Shown: one piece after another, positions 1 to 8,820 of the stretch | Numbering within the stretch: position 1 is the first letter of the stretch | Layout of the letters: each line of letters opens with the position of its first letter | NCBI RefSeq assembly: GCF_040549045.1 | Contig: NZ_JBEWTB010000002.1 | Location: 1,395,501-1,459,500, forward strand | Direction: 5' to 3' | Length of the DNA stretch: 64,000 bases | From: Endozoicomonas sp. NE40 | Lineage (GTDB): Bacteria; Pseudomonadota; Gammaproteobacteria; Pseudomonadales; Endozoicomonadaceae | Program-made: the position numbers and the translations under genes | The notes under the pieces: model-generated | Database searches by the model: none | The model's input: only the letters and a program-made list of their open reading frames with translations | What the model was told of the DNA's origin: nothing

Positions 1-321
1 AATGATGCCAACCGCCTCACTGGCGGGAAAAGGTGGTACCTGGTCCTGTAATCGCGCCAGTTCGTCACTCACATCTTCTGGCAGCAGGTCTCTACGAGTG
101 GAAAGCAACTGACCAAACTTGATAAAGATAGGTCCCAGTGCTTCCAGTGATTTTCTCAGGCGAACGCCTCTGGGGTCGTGGTTACGAATAAACAGACGCC
201 ACGGCAATAAGCGGACAAACCACCTTGCCAGAAAAGGCAGTCGTTCCGGATCCACCAGTTCATCCAGACGATAGCGGGCAATAGCGCCAATGATTTTCAG
301 TAAACGGGTCAACTGCAACAC
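1..321 (-). CDS. ubiB: UbiB, ubiquinone biosynthesis kinase-like protein (5' part, runs off left edge)
   Basis: Only the first 107 or so codons are inside the window. The reading frame begins with GTG at 321 and reads VLQLTRLLKIIGAIARYRLD, continuing through the signature PIFIKFGQLLSTRRDLLPE, which is the KxGQ nucleotide-binding region of the UbiB/ADCK atypical kinase family. These proteins support coenzyme Q synthesis at the inner membrane. The gene follows ubiE and ubiJ on the same strand, the usual ubiE-ubiJ-ubiB operon, with a gap of about 55 bp after ubiJ. There is no ATG near the start; GTG with a purine-rich stretch (GGAGTGAAGG) just upstream is the best start. The C-terminal membrane segments lie outside the window. 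Confidence 0.93.
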   Translation of the reverse strand, partial: MLQLTRLLKIIGAIARYRLDELVDPERLPFLARWFVRLLPWRLFIRNHDPRGVRLRKSLEALGPIFIKFGQLLSTRRDLLPEDVSDELARLQDQVPPFPASEAVGII

Positions 322-376
322 CCTTCACTCCCGTTCCTATTATTAACTGCGTTCATGGCTGACCATGAGCCCGGGT

Positions 377-1036
377 TTATTTATGTTTCGCTTTTATCTG
401 CTCTTCCAGAGCGGAGATTCGTTTAGCTAATTCGTCAGTGCGGTCTTGTAAAGCATTCGCTTCAGACTGCGCGAACTCCATATCAGTCCGGGCAGGCAAT
501 ACCTGTAGCTCCTCCTGAAGATAGTCCTGAAGACAGTCCGGCACCTGACGGGCAGAGCGTTGAAAAATCTGTTGAAAGCCATCGGATACACGACGAACCC
601 CTTCTGATACAGCATGTCCGGCTACATCTCCCAGGTAGCGACACACCAGACCTTCCCAGTCCAGCTCCATGCCTTTGTGTATTTCCCCAAGATCGGCAAG
701 CAGCGCTTCATCCCCTTCTGTCACCAGTCCCGCCACGTCTTCAAAGGTAGCGAAACGTCGTCCTGCCAGCTCCATAAACGACACCAGAGAGCCTTTAACC
801 GAGGCATCCACCTCACCTTCGTGGTATCCAGCCAGACGTATGCCGTCGGATTCAATCCACAACCACGAAGTGAAGCCCGGCTCCAGGCATTCCACCCGAA
901 GGACCGATCCCTGATGCTTACCCAGCCTTTTTATGGTCACCGGATCAAGGTGAAGTGTTTTGTTTACAACCCCTTCAACAGAAGCAAGAAATCCGGTTTT
1001 GATGGATGGATCAAACGCACATTTTTGTTCTGGCAT
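377..1036 (-). CDS. ubiJ: UbiJ, ubiquinone biosynthesis accessory factor (SCP2 domain)
   Basis: This 219-residue protein has the length and position of UbiJ, which binds lipid ubiquinone precursors through an N-terminal SCP2 sterol-carrier domain and scaffolds the Ubi complex. The SCP2-like part covers about residues 15-115 (for example SWLWIESDGIRL and GSLVSFMELAG). The C-terminus (about 185-219, ALQDRTDELAKRISALEEQI) is a predicted coiled coil, typical of the family. Its ATG overlaps the ubiE stop codon (TGATG), so the two are translationally coupled, and ubiB follows. Assignment rests on context plus these family features; sequence conservation in UbiJ is generally weak. Confidence 0.93.
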   Translation of the reverse strand: MPEQKCAFDPSIKTGFLASVEGVVNKTLHLDPVTIKRLGKHQGSVLRVECLEPGFTSWLWIESDGIRLAGYHEGEVDASVKGSLVSFMELAGRRFATFEDVAGLVTEGDEALLADLGEIHKGMELDWEGLVCRYLGDVAGHAVSEGVRRVSDGFQQIFQRSARQVPDCLQDYLQEELQVLPARTDMEFAQSEANALQDRTDELAKRISALEEQIKAKHK

Positions 1037-1899
1037 CAGGGCTTGACCCCCTTATGCAGGGCAACAATGCCACCGGTCATATTGTGGTACGTGGTATTCA
1101 CAAAACCGGCATCTTTCATCATGCTCTCCAGCGTGTCCTGATCCGGGTGTTTGCGAATGCTTTCCGCCAGATATTTATAACTCTCTGAATCATTGGCAAT
1201 CAGTTTGCCCATTACTGGCAGCAGATTAAAAGAGTACGTATCGTAGACTTTGGTCAGAAGCGGATTACGGGTTTTGGAAAACTCCAGTACCAACAATCGT
1301 CCTCCCGGTTTGAGAACCCGGCACATGGACGCCAGGGCAGCCGGTTTGTCGGTCACGTTCCTTAGCCCGAATGCAATGGTGATACAGTCAAAGGTATTAT
1401 CCGGAAAGGGCAGGCATTCAGCATTGGCCTGAACGTATTCAATATTGCCAGCTATGCCAGCATCCACCAGCCGGTCGCGCCCGACTTTCAGCATGGAGTC
1501 ATTAATATCCGCCAGTACCACCCGACCGCTATCGCCAACCCTTCGGGCAAACTGTTTCGTCAGGTCTCCCGTGCCACCGGCAATATCAAGCACCTGATGC
1601 CCACGCCGGACAGCAGACAGTTCAATGGCAAACCGCTTCCATAGTCGATGAACGCCCATCGACATCAGGTCGTTCATCACATCGTAATTGTTGGCGACGG
1701 AATGGAAAACACCGGCCACCAGGCTCTCTTTTTCGTCAGGAGGCACTTCCCTGAAACCGAAATGGGTACTTTCCTGATCCCGAACATTGCTCTGAACATT
1801 GCTCTGAACATTGCTCCGAACCTGATGAGTTGTCCGGCACTCACCGTCATTATTATTGAACTCTGACGATGGTCTCCCGCTGTCATGGCTGCTGGTCAT
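1036..1899 (-). CDS. ubiE: UbiE, ubiquinone/menaquinone C-methyltransferase
   Basis: UbiE uses S-adenosylmethionine for the C-methylation step in ubiquinone and menaquinone synthesis. The 287-residue product carries the SAM-binding motif VLDIAGGTGDLTKQFARR and the post-motifs FGLRNVTDKPAAL and RVLKPGGRLLVLEFSKT. The conserved family start (THFGFREVPPDEKESLVAGVF) begins only at about residue 45; E. coli UbiE is 251 residues. The extra N-terminus is hydrophilic and contains a threefold SNVQ repeat encoded by a 12-bp tandem repeat. No later ATG precedes the conserved region, so the start at 1899 is kept. First gene of ubiE-ubiJ-ubiB. Confidence 0.96.
   Translation of the reverse strand: MTSSHDSGRPSSEFNNNDGECRTTHQVRSNVQSNVQSNVRDQESTHFGFREVPPDEKESLVAGVFHSVANNYDVMNDLMSMGVHRLWKRFAIELSAVRRGHQVLDIAGGTGDLTKQFARRVGDSGRVVLADINDSMLKVGRDRLVDAGIAGNIEYVQANAECLPFPDNTFDCITIAFGLRNVTDKPAALASMCRVLKPGGRLLVLEFSKTRNPLLTKVYDTYSFNLLPVMGKLIANDSESYKYLAESIRKHPDQDTLESMMKDAGFVNTTYHNMTGGIVALHKGVKP
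1782..1821. repeat. Three tandem 12-bp units inside ubiE
   Basis: The unit GAACATTGCTCT occurs three times in a row (1782-1793, 1794-1805, 1806-1817, the last ending CC) followed by a partial fourth (GAAC). On the coding strand it specifies the SNVQ/SNVR repeats of the extra N-terminus of UbiE. In-frame slippage here would change the length of the protein by four residues per unit. Confidence 0.9.
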
Positions 1900-2027
1900 C
1901 TACTCCCCCGACTCACAAAGGCATTCAATCCGCCTGACTGATACACAGTGTTACGAGATAAACATGCGTACAAATGCGGAGTTCATTGTATATGAATCGC
2001 GAGGAGAGTGTAGGGAAATATAATCAA

Positions 2028-2405
2028 TCACATAAGTTTTACAACAGACGCTTCCGGGTCACGGCTGGCACCGGCTGCATGAATCTGACGCAGGTAATCT
2101 TCCCAGTGACTTTCCTTATTAATACACAAGTCGTGAAGATAGTCCCAGCTGAACAGACCGCTGTTATGGCCGTCATCAAAGGTCAGCTTGATAGCGTAGT
2201 TGCCCACGGCTTCAATGCCTGTGATGACGACATATTTTTTACCGGTCTGAAGTACCGGATTGCCATGCCCCTGAACTTCTGCCGAAGGACTGAAAACCCG
2301 GAGCAGTTCGCAGGGGAGTTTAAAGCGTTGTCCATCGCTGTAGGTCAGCTCCAGTTCTCTGGAACGTTTATGCAGGTTAATAGCTGAAGGTACAGGGGGT
2401 GTCAT
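2028..2405 (-). CDS. DUF971 (gamma-butyrobetaine hydroxylase-like N-terminal domain) protein
   Basis: The product is a short single-domain DUF971 protein. Conserved family features are visible: INLHKRSRELELTYSDGQ at the start, LLRVFSPSAEVQGHG, and AVGNYAIKLTFDDGHNSGLFSWDYL near the C-terminus. I place the start at the ATG at 2405, which gives MTPPVPSAINLHK and matches the usual family start; an ATG 11 codons upstream (2438) is in frame but adds an atypical leader. Function is unknown; the domain is related to the N-terminal zinc-binding region of gamma-butyrobetaine hydroxylase. In Pseudomonas this gene directly follows hslU; here a Fic gene sits between them. Confidence 0.88.
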   Translation of the reverse strand: MTPPVPSAINLHKRSRELELTYSDGQRFKLPCELLRVFSPSAEVQGHGNPVLQTGKKYVVITGIEAVGNYAIKLTFDDGHNSGLFSWDYLHDLCINKESHWEDYLRQIHAAGASRDPEASVVKLM

Positions 2406-2472
2406 CGTAATAGTCTTCCACAAAAATGACGAAGGCAATGAGCTGGCACTATACCATAAAGGTTATTTGAAC

Positions 2473-3846
2473 TTATCCGGACTCTCCCCCACGGATCACT
2501 CTGTCGAGATCACCACACACATGATCGTAGGCTTTATCACCTGCAGGCGTGGCATATCCATGAAGCGAAAAGCCGGGCGTATGGCCCCATTGTATAGCTG
2601 CCCGGGTATCCTCTAAGGCGGAGCGTAAATTGCCTGCCAGTCGCTTCTGTCCGCAACACAGGAATGATTCAGGACTTTTAAGAATGGCAGGCGGAAGACC
2701 ATAAGCCATCAGCAGAAATTGCAGCAGAAGTGTAAACGTTCTGCCGTTCGCAGACTTGAAGGGATGAAGCTGTTGTAACTCGGTGGTATAACGGCAAAGA
2801 ACAGCGATCAGTTCATCTTCATTCCTGCACCGGGCCAGTTCCTGATTCAGCCGCAACAGTGTGTTTTCAGTCAGGTTTTTCAGTTCTGAGCGTGGCGGAG
2901 AGACCTTTCGGATATAATGATCGAAATCCTGAGTCAGGCACTCTGTTAGTTTGTCCAGAACTCTTCCTTCTTTATCGCCGCTAAAGAAACGACCAAAGCA
3001 AGACGTTGTACGAGTGCTAAGATGCCTGGCCATGACGGAATAAAACTGTTGAACATTCGGATAACTGGCTTCCTGCCTGTTTTGTTTGTGAGCGAGCAGA
3101 ATAGCCCTGACCGCTTCAGGATTTTCAATATGCCTGAACAATTCTGCGGTCACATTTTTCCCGAGAAGGAGAGGCGCACGAATGGACTCATCTTTATAGC
3201 GAAATATAAAGGCTGCTTTCTTCAAGACCTGCTCATCACTCAGACTGCACTGATAGATGTGTTGCTCATAAATATCTTCCGCTTCTGAAAGCCCTTCAGC
3301 ATCAAAGTAAGGGAGATCACTGTAACAGGAATGGCTCAAAGGCATTATCATATACCTTTGATCAGGCGTTACAAACTCTCCGGGGGAAAATTCCGCATCA
3401 TGTGCCGCTACCACACTGTGAAGCTGGCACAGTTTTTCAGAGGTTATAACCGGCGCCTCCCCCGGTTTCAGGGCATCTAACCAGCCCAGTATCATCCCCC
3501 AGCCTTGAGACAGGGTTTCAAGACAGCGAGGCTCGCGTTCTGCATACGCCCCTAAACCTTTTTCTTTCATCAGCAAGTCCCCATCGACCAGAAGCCTTGG
3601 CAGCTGGGGTGCTGGGATATTTTTCACATACTCAACACCTTTAGCAGGATTTGTGGTGAAAGGAACAGCCACAGACGGCACAACCGGTTCCGCTGACACC
3701 TCTGCACTCCGGTGTGTCAGAGAAGGTGAGTGATCTCTGTGACCAGAGACAGGTTCGGGGCTACTGATGCCCTCATCTGTGCGCCTGTCCCTGAAGGCAG
3801 AAAACTGCATGCTACTGTCTGAAACGGGTTCCATCCTCGTCGACAC
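2473..3846 (-). CDS. Fic-domain protein with a non-canonical active-site motif
   Basis: The C-terminal half holds a Fic fold. The motif HPFKSANGR (residues 361-369) matches the Fic signature HPFx(D/E)(A/G)NGR, preceded by a helix with FDHYIRKVSPPR and followed by TFTLLLQFLLMAYGLPPAIL. Fic enzymes usually transfer AMP or another phosphate-linked group to hydroxyl side chains of target proteins. The acidic residue that normally binds Mg2+ is Ser365 here, so activity may be altered or lost. Residues 1-65 are Ser/Pro-rich and probably disordered, as in secreted effectors. No obvious N-terminal inhibitory motif (S/TxxxE(G/N)) stands out. The gene lies between hslU and DUF971, which are neighbours in Pseudomonas, so it looks inserted. 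Confidence 0.85.
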   Translation of the reverse strand: MSTRMEPVSDSSMQFSAFRDRRTDEGISSPEPVSGHRDHSPSLTHRSAEVSAEPVVPSVAVPFTTNPAKGVEYVKNIPAPQLPRLLVDGDLLMKEKGLGAYAEREPRCLETLSQGWGMILGWLDALKPGEAPVITSEKLCQLHSVVAAHDAEFSPGEFVTPDQRYMIMPLSHSCYSDLPYFDAEGLSEAEDIYEQHIYQCSLSDEQVLKKAAFIFRYKDESIRAPLLLGKNVTAELFRHIENPEAVRAILLAHKQNRQEASYPNVQQFYSVMARHLSTRTTSCFGRFFSGDKEGRVLDKLTECLTQDFDHYIRKVSPPRSELKNLTENTLLRLNQELARCRNEDELIAVLCRYTTELQQLHPFKSANGRTFTLLLQFLLMAYGLPPAILKSPESFLCCGQKRLAGNLRSALEDTRAAIQWGHTPGFSLHGYATPAGDKAYDHVCGDLDRVIRGGESG

Positions 3847-4003
3847 TCCCTTAGCTTAAAATCAACGGTTTCCAGTCAGGCCTATGCCAACCGGATTTTA
3901 CAAATTACCGTGTTTAGACAGGGGATCAGCAGAAAAGTGCCACATCGTAGAGAAAGGATGACAGAGGCAGTCGGGTAGGCAGGCAGACAATGAAAGGAAA
4001 ACG

Positions 4004-4031
4004 GCTGGCTTCCGACAGAGCGAAAGCCAGC
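4004..4031 (-). terminator. Hairpin downstream of hslU
   Basis: GCTGGCTT (4004-4011) pairs with AAGCCAGC (4024-4031). Read on the minus strand it follows the hslU stop by about 20 nt and is followed by CGTTTTCC, so it is a plausible intrinsic terminator of the hslVU transcript. Confidence 0.6.
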
Positions 4032-4051
4032 ACGCGGTCATTAAACCGTTA

Positions 4052-5389
4052 TCAAAGAATGTAGCGGCTCAGGTCTTCATCCTGAACCAGCTCACCCAGA
4101 TGATCGTTGACATAAGCCTGGTCAATCAGCAGCGGCTTCTCAGCATGCTCCGACGCCAGGTCCGCAGCACTGTAGGAAATTTCTTCCAGCAGGCGTTCCA
4201 TAACGGTGTGCAGACGACGAGCCCCAATATTTTCAGTGTTTTCGTTGACCGCCCAGGCCACTTCGGCAATACGATTGATACCGGTCTGGTCAAAATCGAT
4301 ATTCAGGTCTTCAGTCTTCATCAGCGCCTGATACTGCTCGGTCAGGGAAGCGTCCGGCTCAGTCAGGATGCGGTTAAAGTCCTGGGTACTCAGAGCTTTC
4401 AGTTCAACACGGATTGGCAGACGACCCTGCAGTTCCGGAATCAGGTCAGAAGGCTTGGCCAGATGGAAAGCACCGGAAGCCACAAACAGAATATGATCGG
4501 TTTTGATCATGCCGTACTTGGTGGAAACCGTGCAGCCTTCAATCAGAGGCAGCAGGTCACGCTGAACCCCTTCACGGGATACATCGGCAGAAGAGCCGCC
4601 GGCACGCTTGGCTACCTTGTCGATCTCATCGATAAAGACAATGCCGTTCTGCTCTACCGCTTCAATCGCTCGGGCTTTCAGCTCGTCTTCGTTGACCAGT
4701 TTGGCGGCTTCTTCATCCTGAACCAGCTTCAGGGCATCTTTCACCTTCAGCTTGCGGGTTTTTGTCTTACCCTGATTCAGGTTGGAGAACATGCCCTGCA
4801 GCTGGTTGGTCATCTCTTCCATGCCCGGAGGCGCCATGATCTCAACACCCATGGCCGCTTCGTTAACGTCGATCTCAATGTCCTTGTCATCCAGATCGCC
4901 TTCACGCAGCTTTTTGCGGAATACCTGACGGGTACCGGATTCCTTAGGCTGGGACTCTTCGTTGAAATCACGGGCAGGTGGCAGCAGAGCATCCAGAATA
5001 CGCTCTTCAGCGGCATCCATGGCACGAGGCTTCACTTTCTCCATTTCCTGCTCGCGCAGCATTTTGACGGCGGCGTCCATCAGGTCACGGACAATGGATT
5101 CTACGTCACGACCCACATAACCCACTTCGGTGAACTTGGTGGCTTCAACCTTGATAAACGGTGCATTCGCCAGCTTCGCCAGACGACGGGCGATTTCTGT
5201 CTTGCCCACGCCGGTCGGGCCGATCATCAGAATGTTTTTAGGGGAGATTTCATTACGCAGCTCTTCATCCAGCTGCATACGACGCCAGCGGTTACGCAGG
5301 GCGATGGCCACCGCACGCTTGGCGTCATCCTGACCGATAATGTGTTTGTCCAGTTCGTGAACAATTTCACGAGGTGTCATATTAGACAT
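4052..5389 (-). CDS. hslU: HslU, ATPase subunit of the HslVU protease
   Basis: HslU is the AAA+ unfoldase that feeds substrates to the HslV peptidase in the cytoplasm. The 445-residue length matches the family (443 in E. coli). Visible motifs are Walker A GPTGVGKTE (about 57-65), Walker B VFIDEIDKVA, the GYVGRDVES pore-loop region, and the C-terminal LSRYIL tail that docks into HslV and activates it. A charged insertion domain (I domain, about 110-240) is present. It lies downstream of hslV on the same strand with a gap of 107 bp. The start MSNMTPREIVHELDKHIIGQ is the family start. Confidence 0.98.
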   Translation of the reverse strand: MSNMTPREIVHELDKHIIGQDDAKRAVAIALRNRWRRMQLDEELRNEISPKNILMIGPTGVGKTEIARRLAKLANAPFIKVEATKFTEVGYVGRDVESIVRDLMDAAVKMLREQEMEKVKPRAMDAAEERILDALLPPARDFNEESQPKESGTRQVFRKKLREGDLDDKDIEIDVNEAAMGVEIMAPPGMEEMTNQLQGMFSNLNQGKTKTRKLKVKDALKLVQDEEAAKLVNEDELKARAIEAVEQNGIVFIDEIDKVAKRAGGSSADVSREGVQRDLLPLIEGCTVSTKYGMIKTDHILFVASGAFHLAKPSDLIPELQGRLPIRVELKALSTQDFNRILTEPDASLTEQYQALMKTEDLNIDFDQTGINRIAEVAWAVNENTENIGARRLHTVMERLLEEISYSAADLASEHAEKPLLIDQAYVNDHLGELVQDEDLSRYIL

Positions 5390-5496
5390 GGTTAAAACTC
5401 TTTAAACGCTGTTTATTCCAAGAATGTTTATTCCGAGAATGTTCGTTCTGGAAATGCCAAACTCATTCAGTAGACACTTCCTGTACGGGAGTGTGT

Positions 5497-6042
5497 TTAT
5501 TCTTTAGTGGAAATTTCTTCAATCACGCGGTTGTGGTTGGTGTAAACACACACATCCGCCGCAATTTCCAGACTCTTTTCAACAATCTCCCGGGCGCCCA
5601 TCTCTGTATTCTGGTACAGCGCCTTGGCGGCAGACTGGGCAAAGAAACCACCGGAACCAATAGCCAGAATGCCATCTTCGGTGACCATCACGTCACCATT
5701 ACCGGTAATAATCAGGGAGGCTTTCGCGTCAGCCACGATCAGCATGGCTTCCAGACGATTCAAAGTGCGATCAGTGCGCCACTCTTTGGCCAGCTCTACC
5801 GCAGACTTTTCCAGACGCCCCTGGTGCTTTTCCAGGTGTGCCTCAAAACGTTCAAACAGGGTAAAGGCGTCAGCAGTACCACCGGCAAAACCGGCAATCA
5901 CCTTACCTTTGTACAGACGACGTACTTTGTGGGCATTGCCCTTAATAACGGCATCGCCCAGGGAGACCTGGCCATCACCGCCTACCACCACACTGTCAGC
6001 TCGACGGACAGACAGAATAGTTGTGCCACGATACTGTTCCAA
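5497..6042 (-). CDS. hslV: HslV, peptidase subunit of the HslVU protease
   Basis: HslV is an N-terminal nucleophile (threonine) peptidase, a bacterial relative of proteasome beta subunits. The catalytic Thr is the first of TTILSVRR, exposed after removal of a six-residue propeptide MEQYRG, longer than the single Met of the E. coli form. Conserved GFAGGTADAFTLFERFE and GSGGFFAQSAAKAL segments are present, and the length of 181 fits the family. A heat-shock protease operon hslV-hslU is formed with the downstream gene, and the SPOR/FtsN-like gene lies 79 bp upstream, as in many gammaproteobacteria. Confidence 0.98.
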   Translation of the reverse strand: MEQYRGTTILSVRRADSVVVGGDGQVSLGDAVIKGNAHKVRRLYKGKVIAGFAGGTADAFTLFERFEAHLEKHQGRLEKSAVELAKEWRTDRTLNRLEAMLIVADAKASLIITGNGDVMVTEDGILAIGSGGFFAQSAAKALYQNTEMGAREIVEKSLEIAADVCVYTNHNRVIEEISTKE

Positions 6043-6121
6043 GGTGGACTCCTTTCATTCAATGATGTAATTCAGGAGTCTATATTGGGCGCATCCACGC
6101 ATTATCAAGGGTAAAGGCCAA

Positions 6122-6730
6122 TTATTTTAATTTCAGCAGAAGGCTGTCGATCTTCTGTTCAGCCAGAATCCGCCGGGCATTGTCCAGACTTCCCTGGTCA
6201 TCAAACGGCCCTATCTGCACCCGGTGCCAGGTTTCTCCACCCGCTACATTAACTTTCGAAATACGGGGCGTCAGTCCTGACAGAATCAGATTGGCTCGCA
6301 ATCGTTCTGCATCCTTTTCACTGCGAAACGAGCCGGCCTGCAAAAGGTAACGGTTATGTTCTGCTGGTTTTGGAGCAGGAGTCCGTGTTGTTGTGGCAGG
6401 CTTGCCCTGAGCAGCTGGTTGCGGCGCGGAACGGGTGAGCGGAGTGACTTCCGGCTCAGGCAGAACCACCTCACTTTCCGGCAACAGCGTATAAAAATCG
6501 AAAACCGGATTCGGCTCACTGCCTTGTTCCGAAGCCTTGCCATCCGGACGCTGCGGCACAGGTACGTCTATGGCGGACGGCGTCAGGTTGATCAGTGACG
6601 CGACAAAAAAGCCCAGTGCAAAACCGGTCACCAGGAATAACCATCCCGGCACCTTGGGTTTTCCGCTACTGGATTTACGGGCGTTGCCTTTACTGGCTCC
6701 CCGTCGGCTGGTTGCTCTCTGGGCACTCAT
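6122..6730 (-). CDS. ftsN: SPOR-domain membrane protein, FtsN-like
   Basis: The 202-residue protein has a basic cytoplasmic N-terminus, one membrane segment (about residues 28-50, WLFLVTGFALGFFVASLINL), a Pro-rich linker, and a C-terminal SPOR domain (about 125-202, YLLQAGSFRSEKDAERLRA ... WHRVQIGPF). SPOR domains bind denuded peptidoglycan at the division septum. Position next to hslV and divergent from argS matches FtsN in Pseudomonas and E. coli. It is shorter than E. coli FtsN (319). The name is by architecture and synteny; a generic SPOR protein is the alternative. Confidence 0.8.
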   Translation of the reverse strand: MSAQRATSRRGASKGNARKSSSGKPKVPGWLFLVTGFALGFFVASLINLTPSAIDVPVPQRPDGKASEQGSEPNPVFDFYTLLPESEVVLPEPEVTPLTRSAPQPAAQGKPATTTRTPAPKPAEHNRYLLQAGSFRSEKDAERLRANLILSGLTPRISKVNVAGGETWHRVQIGPFDDQGSLDNARRILAEQKIDSLLLKLK

Positions 6731-7023
6731 TCGGCTGACATTCCAATCTTCAATCTTACAGAGTCACTCAGCCCCTATTATCACCGCTGGAACCAGCATC
6801 AGGTCAAGCCTCACAGGTCAATGTATGTTGTTTAAATGCGCTATTTTCGCTAGCATTCGCAGCCAAGATCGCCCTCATTCACCCCTGTTATCCCGCCTGT
6901 TTTCTCCCTCCGGGCGAACCTTTTCAGGGAACCGACTGAGAGCAACCCCAACATAACGACTGTCGACGGCCGGGAAGGTTGTCGAAGTAAAATTGACACG
7001 AGTTTCACATCAAGGACTCATCC

Positions 7024-8769
7024 ATGAATATTCTCAAGCTGCTTGAAGACAGAGTCATCAAGGCGCTGAACGCCGCCGGTGCTCCAGAAGACACGCCTGC
7101 CATGGTACGCCCAAGCGCCCGCGCTAACTTTGGCGACTACCAGTGCAATGCGGTAATGGCAGCTGCCAAGAAAATGGGTCAGAAGCCCCGTGATCTGGCT
7201 CAGACCGTTGTTGATCATCTGGATCTGGACGGTATCGCAGAAAAAACCGAAATTGCCGGTCCGGGCTTTATCAATATTTATCTGGCACCAGAGTTTCTGT
7301 CTAAGGGTTTGCACACTGCCGTGTCTGATGAACGCATTGGTGTCGAGAAGGTAGAAAAGCCGCAGACCGTTATTGTGGACTACTCTGCCCCCAATGTTGC
7401 CAAAGAGATGCATGTAGGCCACCTGCGCTCTACCATCATCGGTGACTCTACTGCCCGCACCCTGGAGTTTCTGGGTCACAAGGTAATCCGCCAGAACCAT
7501 CTGGGCGACTGGGGTACCCAGTTCGGTATGCTGATTGCTCACCTGGAAGAACTCGAACAGAGCAACCAGGAAGAAGCCATGGATATGGAACTGTCTGACC
7601 TGGAAACCTTCTATAAAGCTGCCAAAAAGCGCTTTGACGAAGACGAAGCCTTTGCCGCAAAAGCCCGTGACTACGTGGTTCGCCTGCAAGCGGGTGAACC
7701 ACATTTCAAAAAGCTGTGGAGACGACTGGTCGACGTTACCCTTTCTCACAACCAGGAAGTCTATGAGCGCCTGAACGTGTCCCTGACTCCGGGTGATGTG
7801 ATGGGCGAAAGCGCCTACAACGACAGCCTGCCAGTGATCATCAAGGCACTGGACAGCAAAGGTCTGCTGAGCGAAGACCAGGGTGCCAAAGTGGTCTTTC
7901 TGGATGAGTTCAAAAACAAAGACGGCGACCCGATGGGTGTGATCGTCGAGAAGTCCGGTGGTGGCTTCCTGTACTCTACCACCGACCTCGCGGCTATCCG
8001 TCACCGTGTTCACACTCTGAACGCTGACCGTGTCCTTTATTATGTTGATGCCCGTCAGGGCCAGCACTTCGAACAGGTTTACACCATTGCCCGCAAGGCA
8101 GGTTTTGCGACAGAAGACGTGCAACTGGAGCACCACGCATTTGGCATGATGCTGGGCAAAGACGGCAAGCCGTTCAAAACCCGTGCTGGCACCACCATTA
8201 AACTGGTTGACCTGCTGAACGAAGCAGAAGAACGTGCTGCCCGCCTGATCGCCAGCAAGGACAGCGACCTGAGCGAAGAGCAGAAAGTCAACGTGATCAA
8301 AGCGGTGGCCATGGGTTCCGTGAAGTACGCTGACCTGTCCAAGAACCGCACCAGCGACTATGTGTTCGACTGGGACAACATGCTGGCCTTCGAGGGCAAT
8401 ACCGCTCCTTACATGCTGTACGCCTACACCCGTGTACAGAGCATCTTCCGTAAGGCGGGTCTCAGCGAGTCTGACCTGCAGGGCGATATCGTCATTGGTG
8501 AAGCAACCGAGCGCGAACTGTCCCTGAAGCTGGCACGCTTCAGTGAAACCGTTGAACAGGCAGCCCGTGAAGGTATGCCACACATCGTCTGCGGTTATCT
8601 GTACGAGTTGTCCGGAGCCTTTATGAGCTTCTACGAAGCCTGCCCGGTGAACAAGGAAGGCGTTTCTGAAGAACTGAAGAACTCCCGACTGCAACTGTGT
8701 TCCCTGACCGCCAGAACCATTAAGCAGGGTCTGGATCTGCTGGGTATTGAGACTGTCGAGCAGATGTAA
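7024..8769 (+). CDS. argS: Arginyl-tRNA synthetase
   Basis: ArgS charges tRNA-Arg with arginine. The 581-residue class I enzyme has the HIGH-type motif HVGH within SAPNVAKEMHVGHLRSTIIG and, as expected for ArgRS, no standard KMSKS lysine motif but the equivalent loop FKTRAGTTIKLVDLL. The N-terminal additional domain (about 1-110) and C-terminal anticodon-binding helical domain ending in LDLLGIETVEQM are present. AAGGA lies just upstream of the ATG as ribosome binding site. It is divergent from the ftsN-like gene and convergent with dtd, with a hairpin between. Confidence 0.98.
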   Translation: MNILKLLEDRVIKALNAAGAPEDTPAMVRPSARANFGDYQCNAVMAAAKKMGQKPRDLAQTVVDHLDLDGIAEKTEIAGPGFINIYLAPEFLSKGLHTAVSDERIGVEKVEKPQTVIVDYSAPNVAKEMHVGHLRSTIIGDSTARTLEFLGHKVIRQNHLGDWGTQFGMLIAHLEELEQSNQEEAMDMELSDLETFYKAAKKRFDEDEAFAAKARDYVVRLQAGEPHFKKLWRRLVDVTLSHNQEVYERLNVSLTPGDVMGESAYNDSLPVIIKALDSKGLLSEDQGAKVVFLDEFKNKDGDPMGVIVEKSGGGFLYSTTDLAAIRHRVHTLNADRVLYYVDARQGQHFEQVYTIARKAGFATEDVQLEHHAFGMMLGKDGKPFKTRAGTTIKLVDLLNEAEERAARLIASKDSDLSEEQKVNVIKAVAMGSVKYADLSKNRTSDYVFDWDNMLAFEGNTAPYMLYAYTRVQSIFRKAGLSESDLQGDIVIGEATERELSLKLARFSETVEQAAREGMPHIVCGYLYELSGAFMSFYEACPVNKEGVSEELKNSRLQLCSLTARTIKQGLDLLGIETVEQM

Positions 8770-8792
8770 CTAGCGGCAGGTAATTACCACAT

Positions 8793-8819
8793 CGTCATCC
8801 CCGCGCAGTGGGGATGACG
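8793..8819. terminator. Bidirectional hairpin between argS and dtd
   Basis: CGTCATCCCC (8793-8802) pairs perfectly with GGGGATGACG (8810-8819) around a 7-nt loop. It occupies nearly all of the space between the two convergent stop codons and can serve both strands. Confidence 0.7.
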
Positions 8820-8820
8820 T

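Noticed and set aside
4100..5395. Long plus-strand reading frame opposite hslU
   Set aside because: It is the antisense shadow of a clearly conserved gene, rich in residues typical of reverse-strand translation, with no domain.
7018..8694. 558-codon minus-strand frame opposite argS
   Set aside because: Exact antisense of argS with no recognisable motif or ribosome site.
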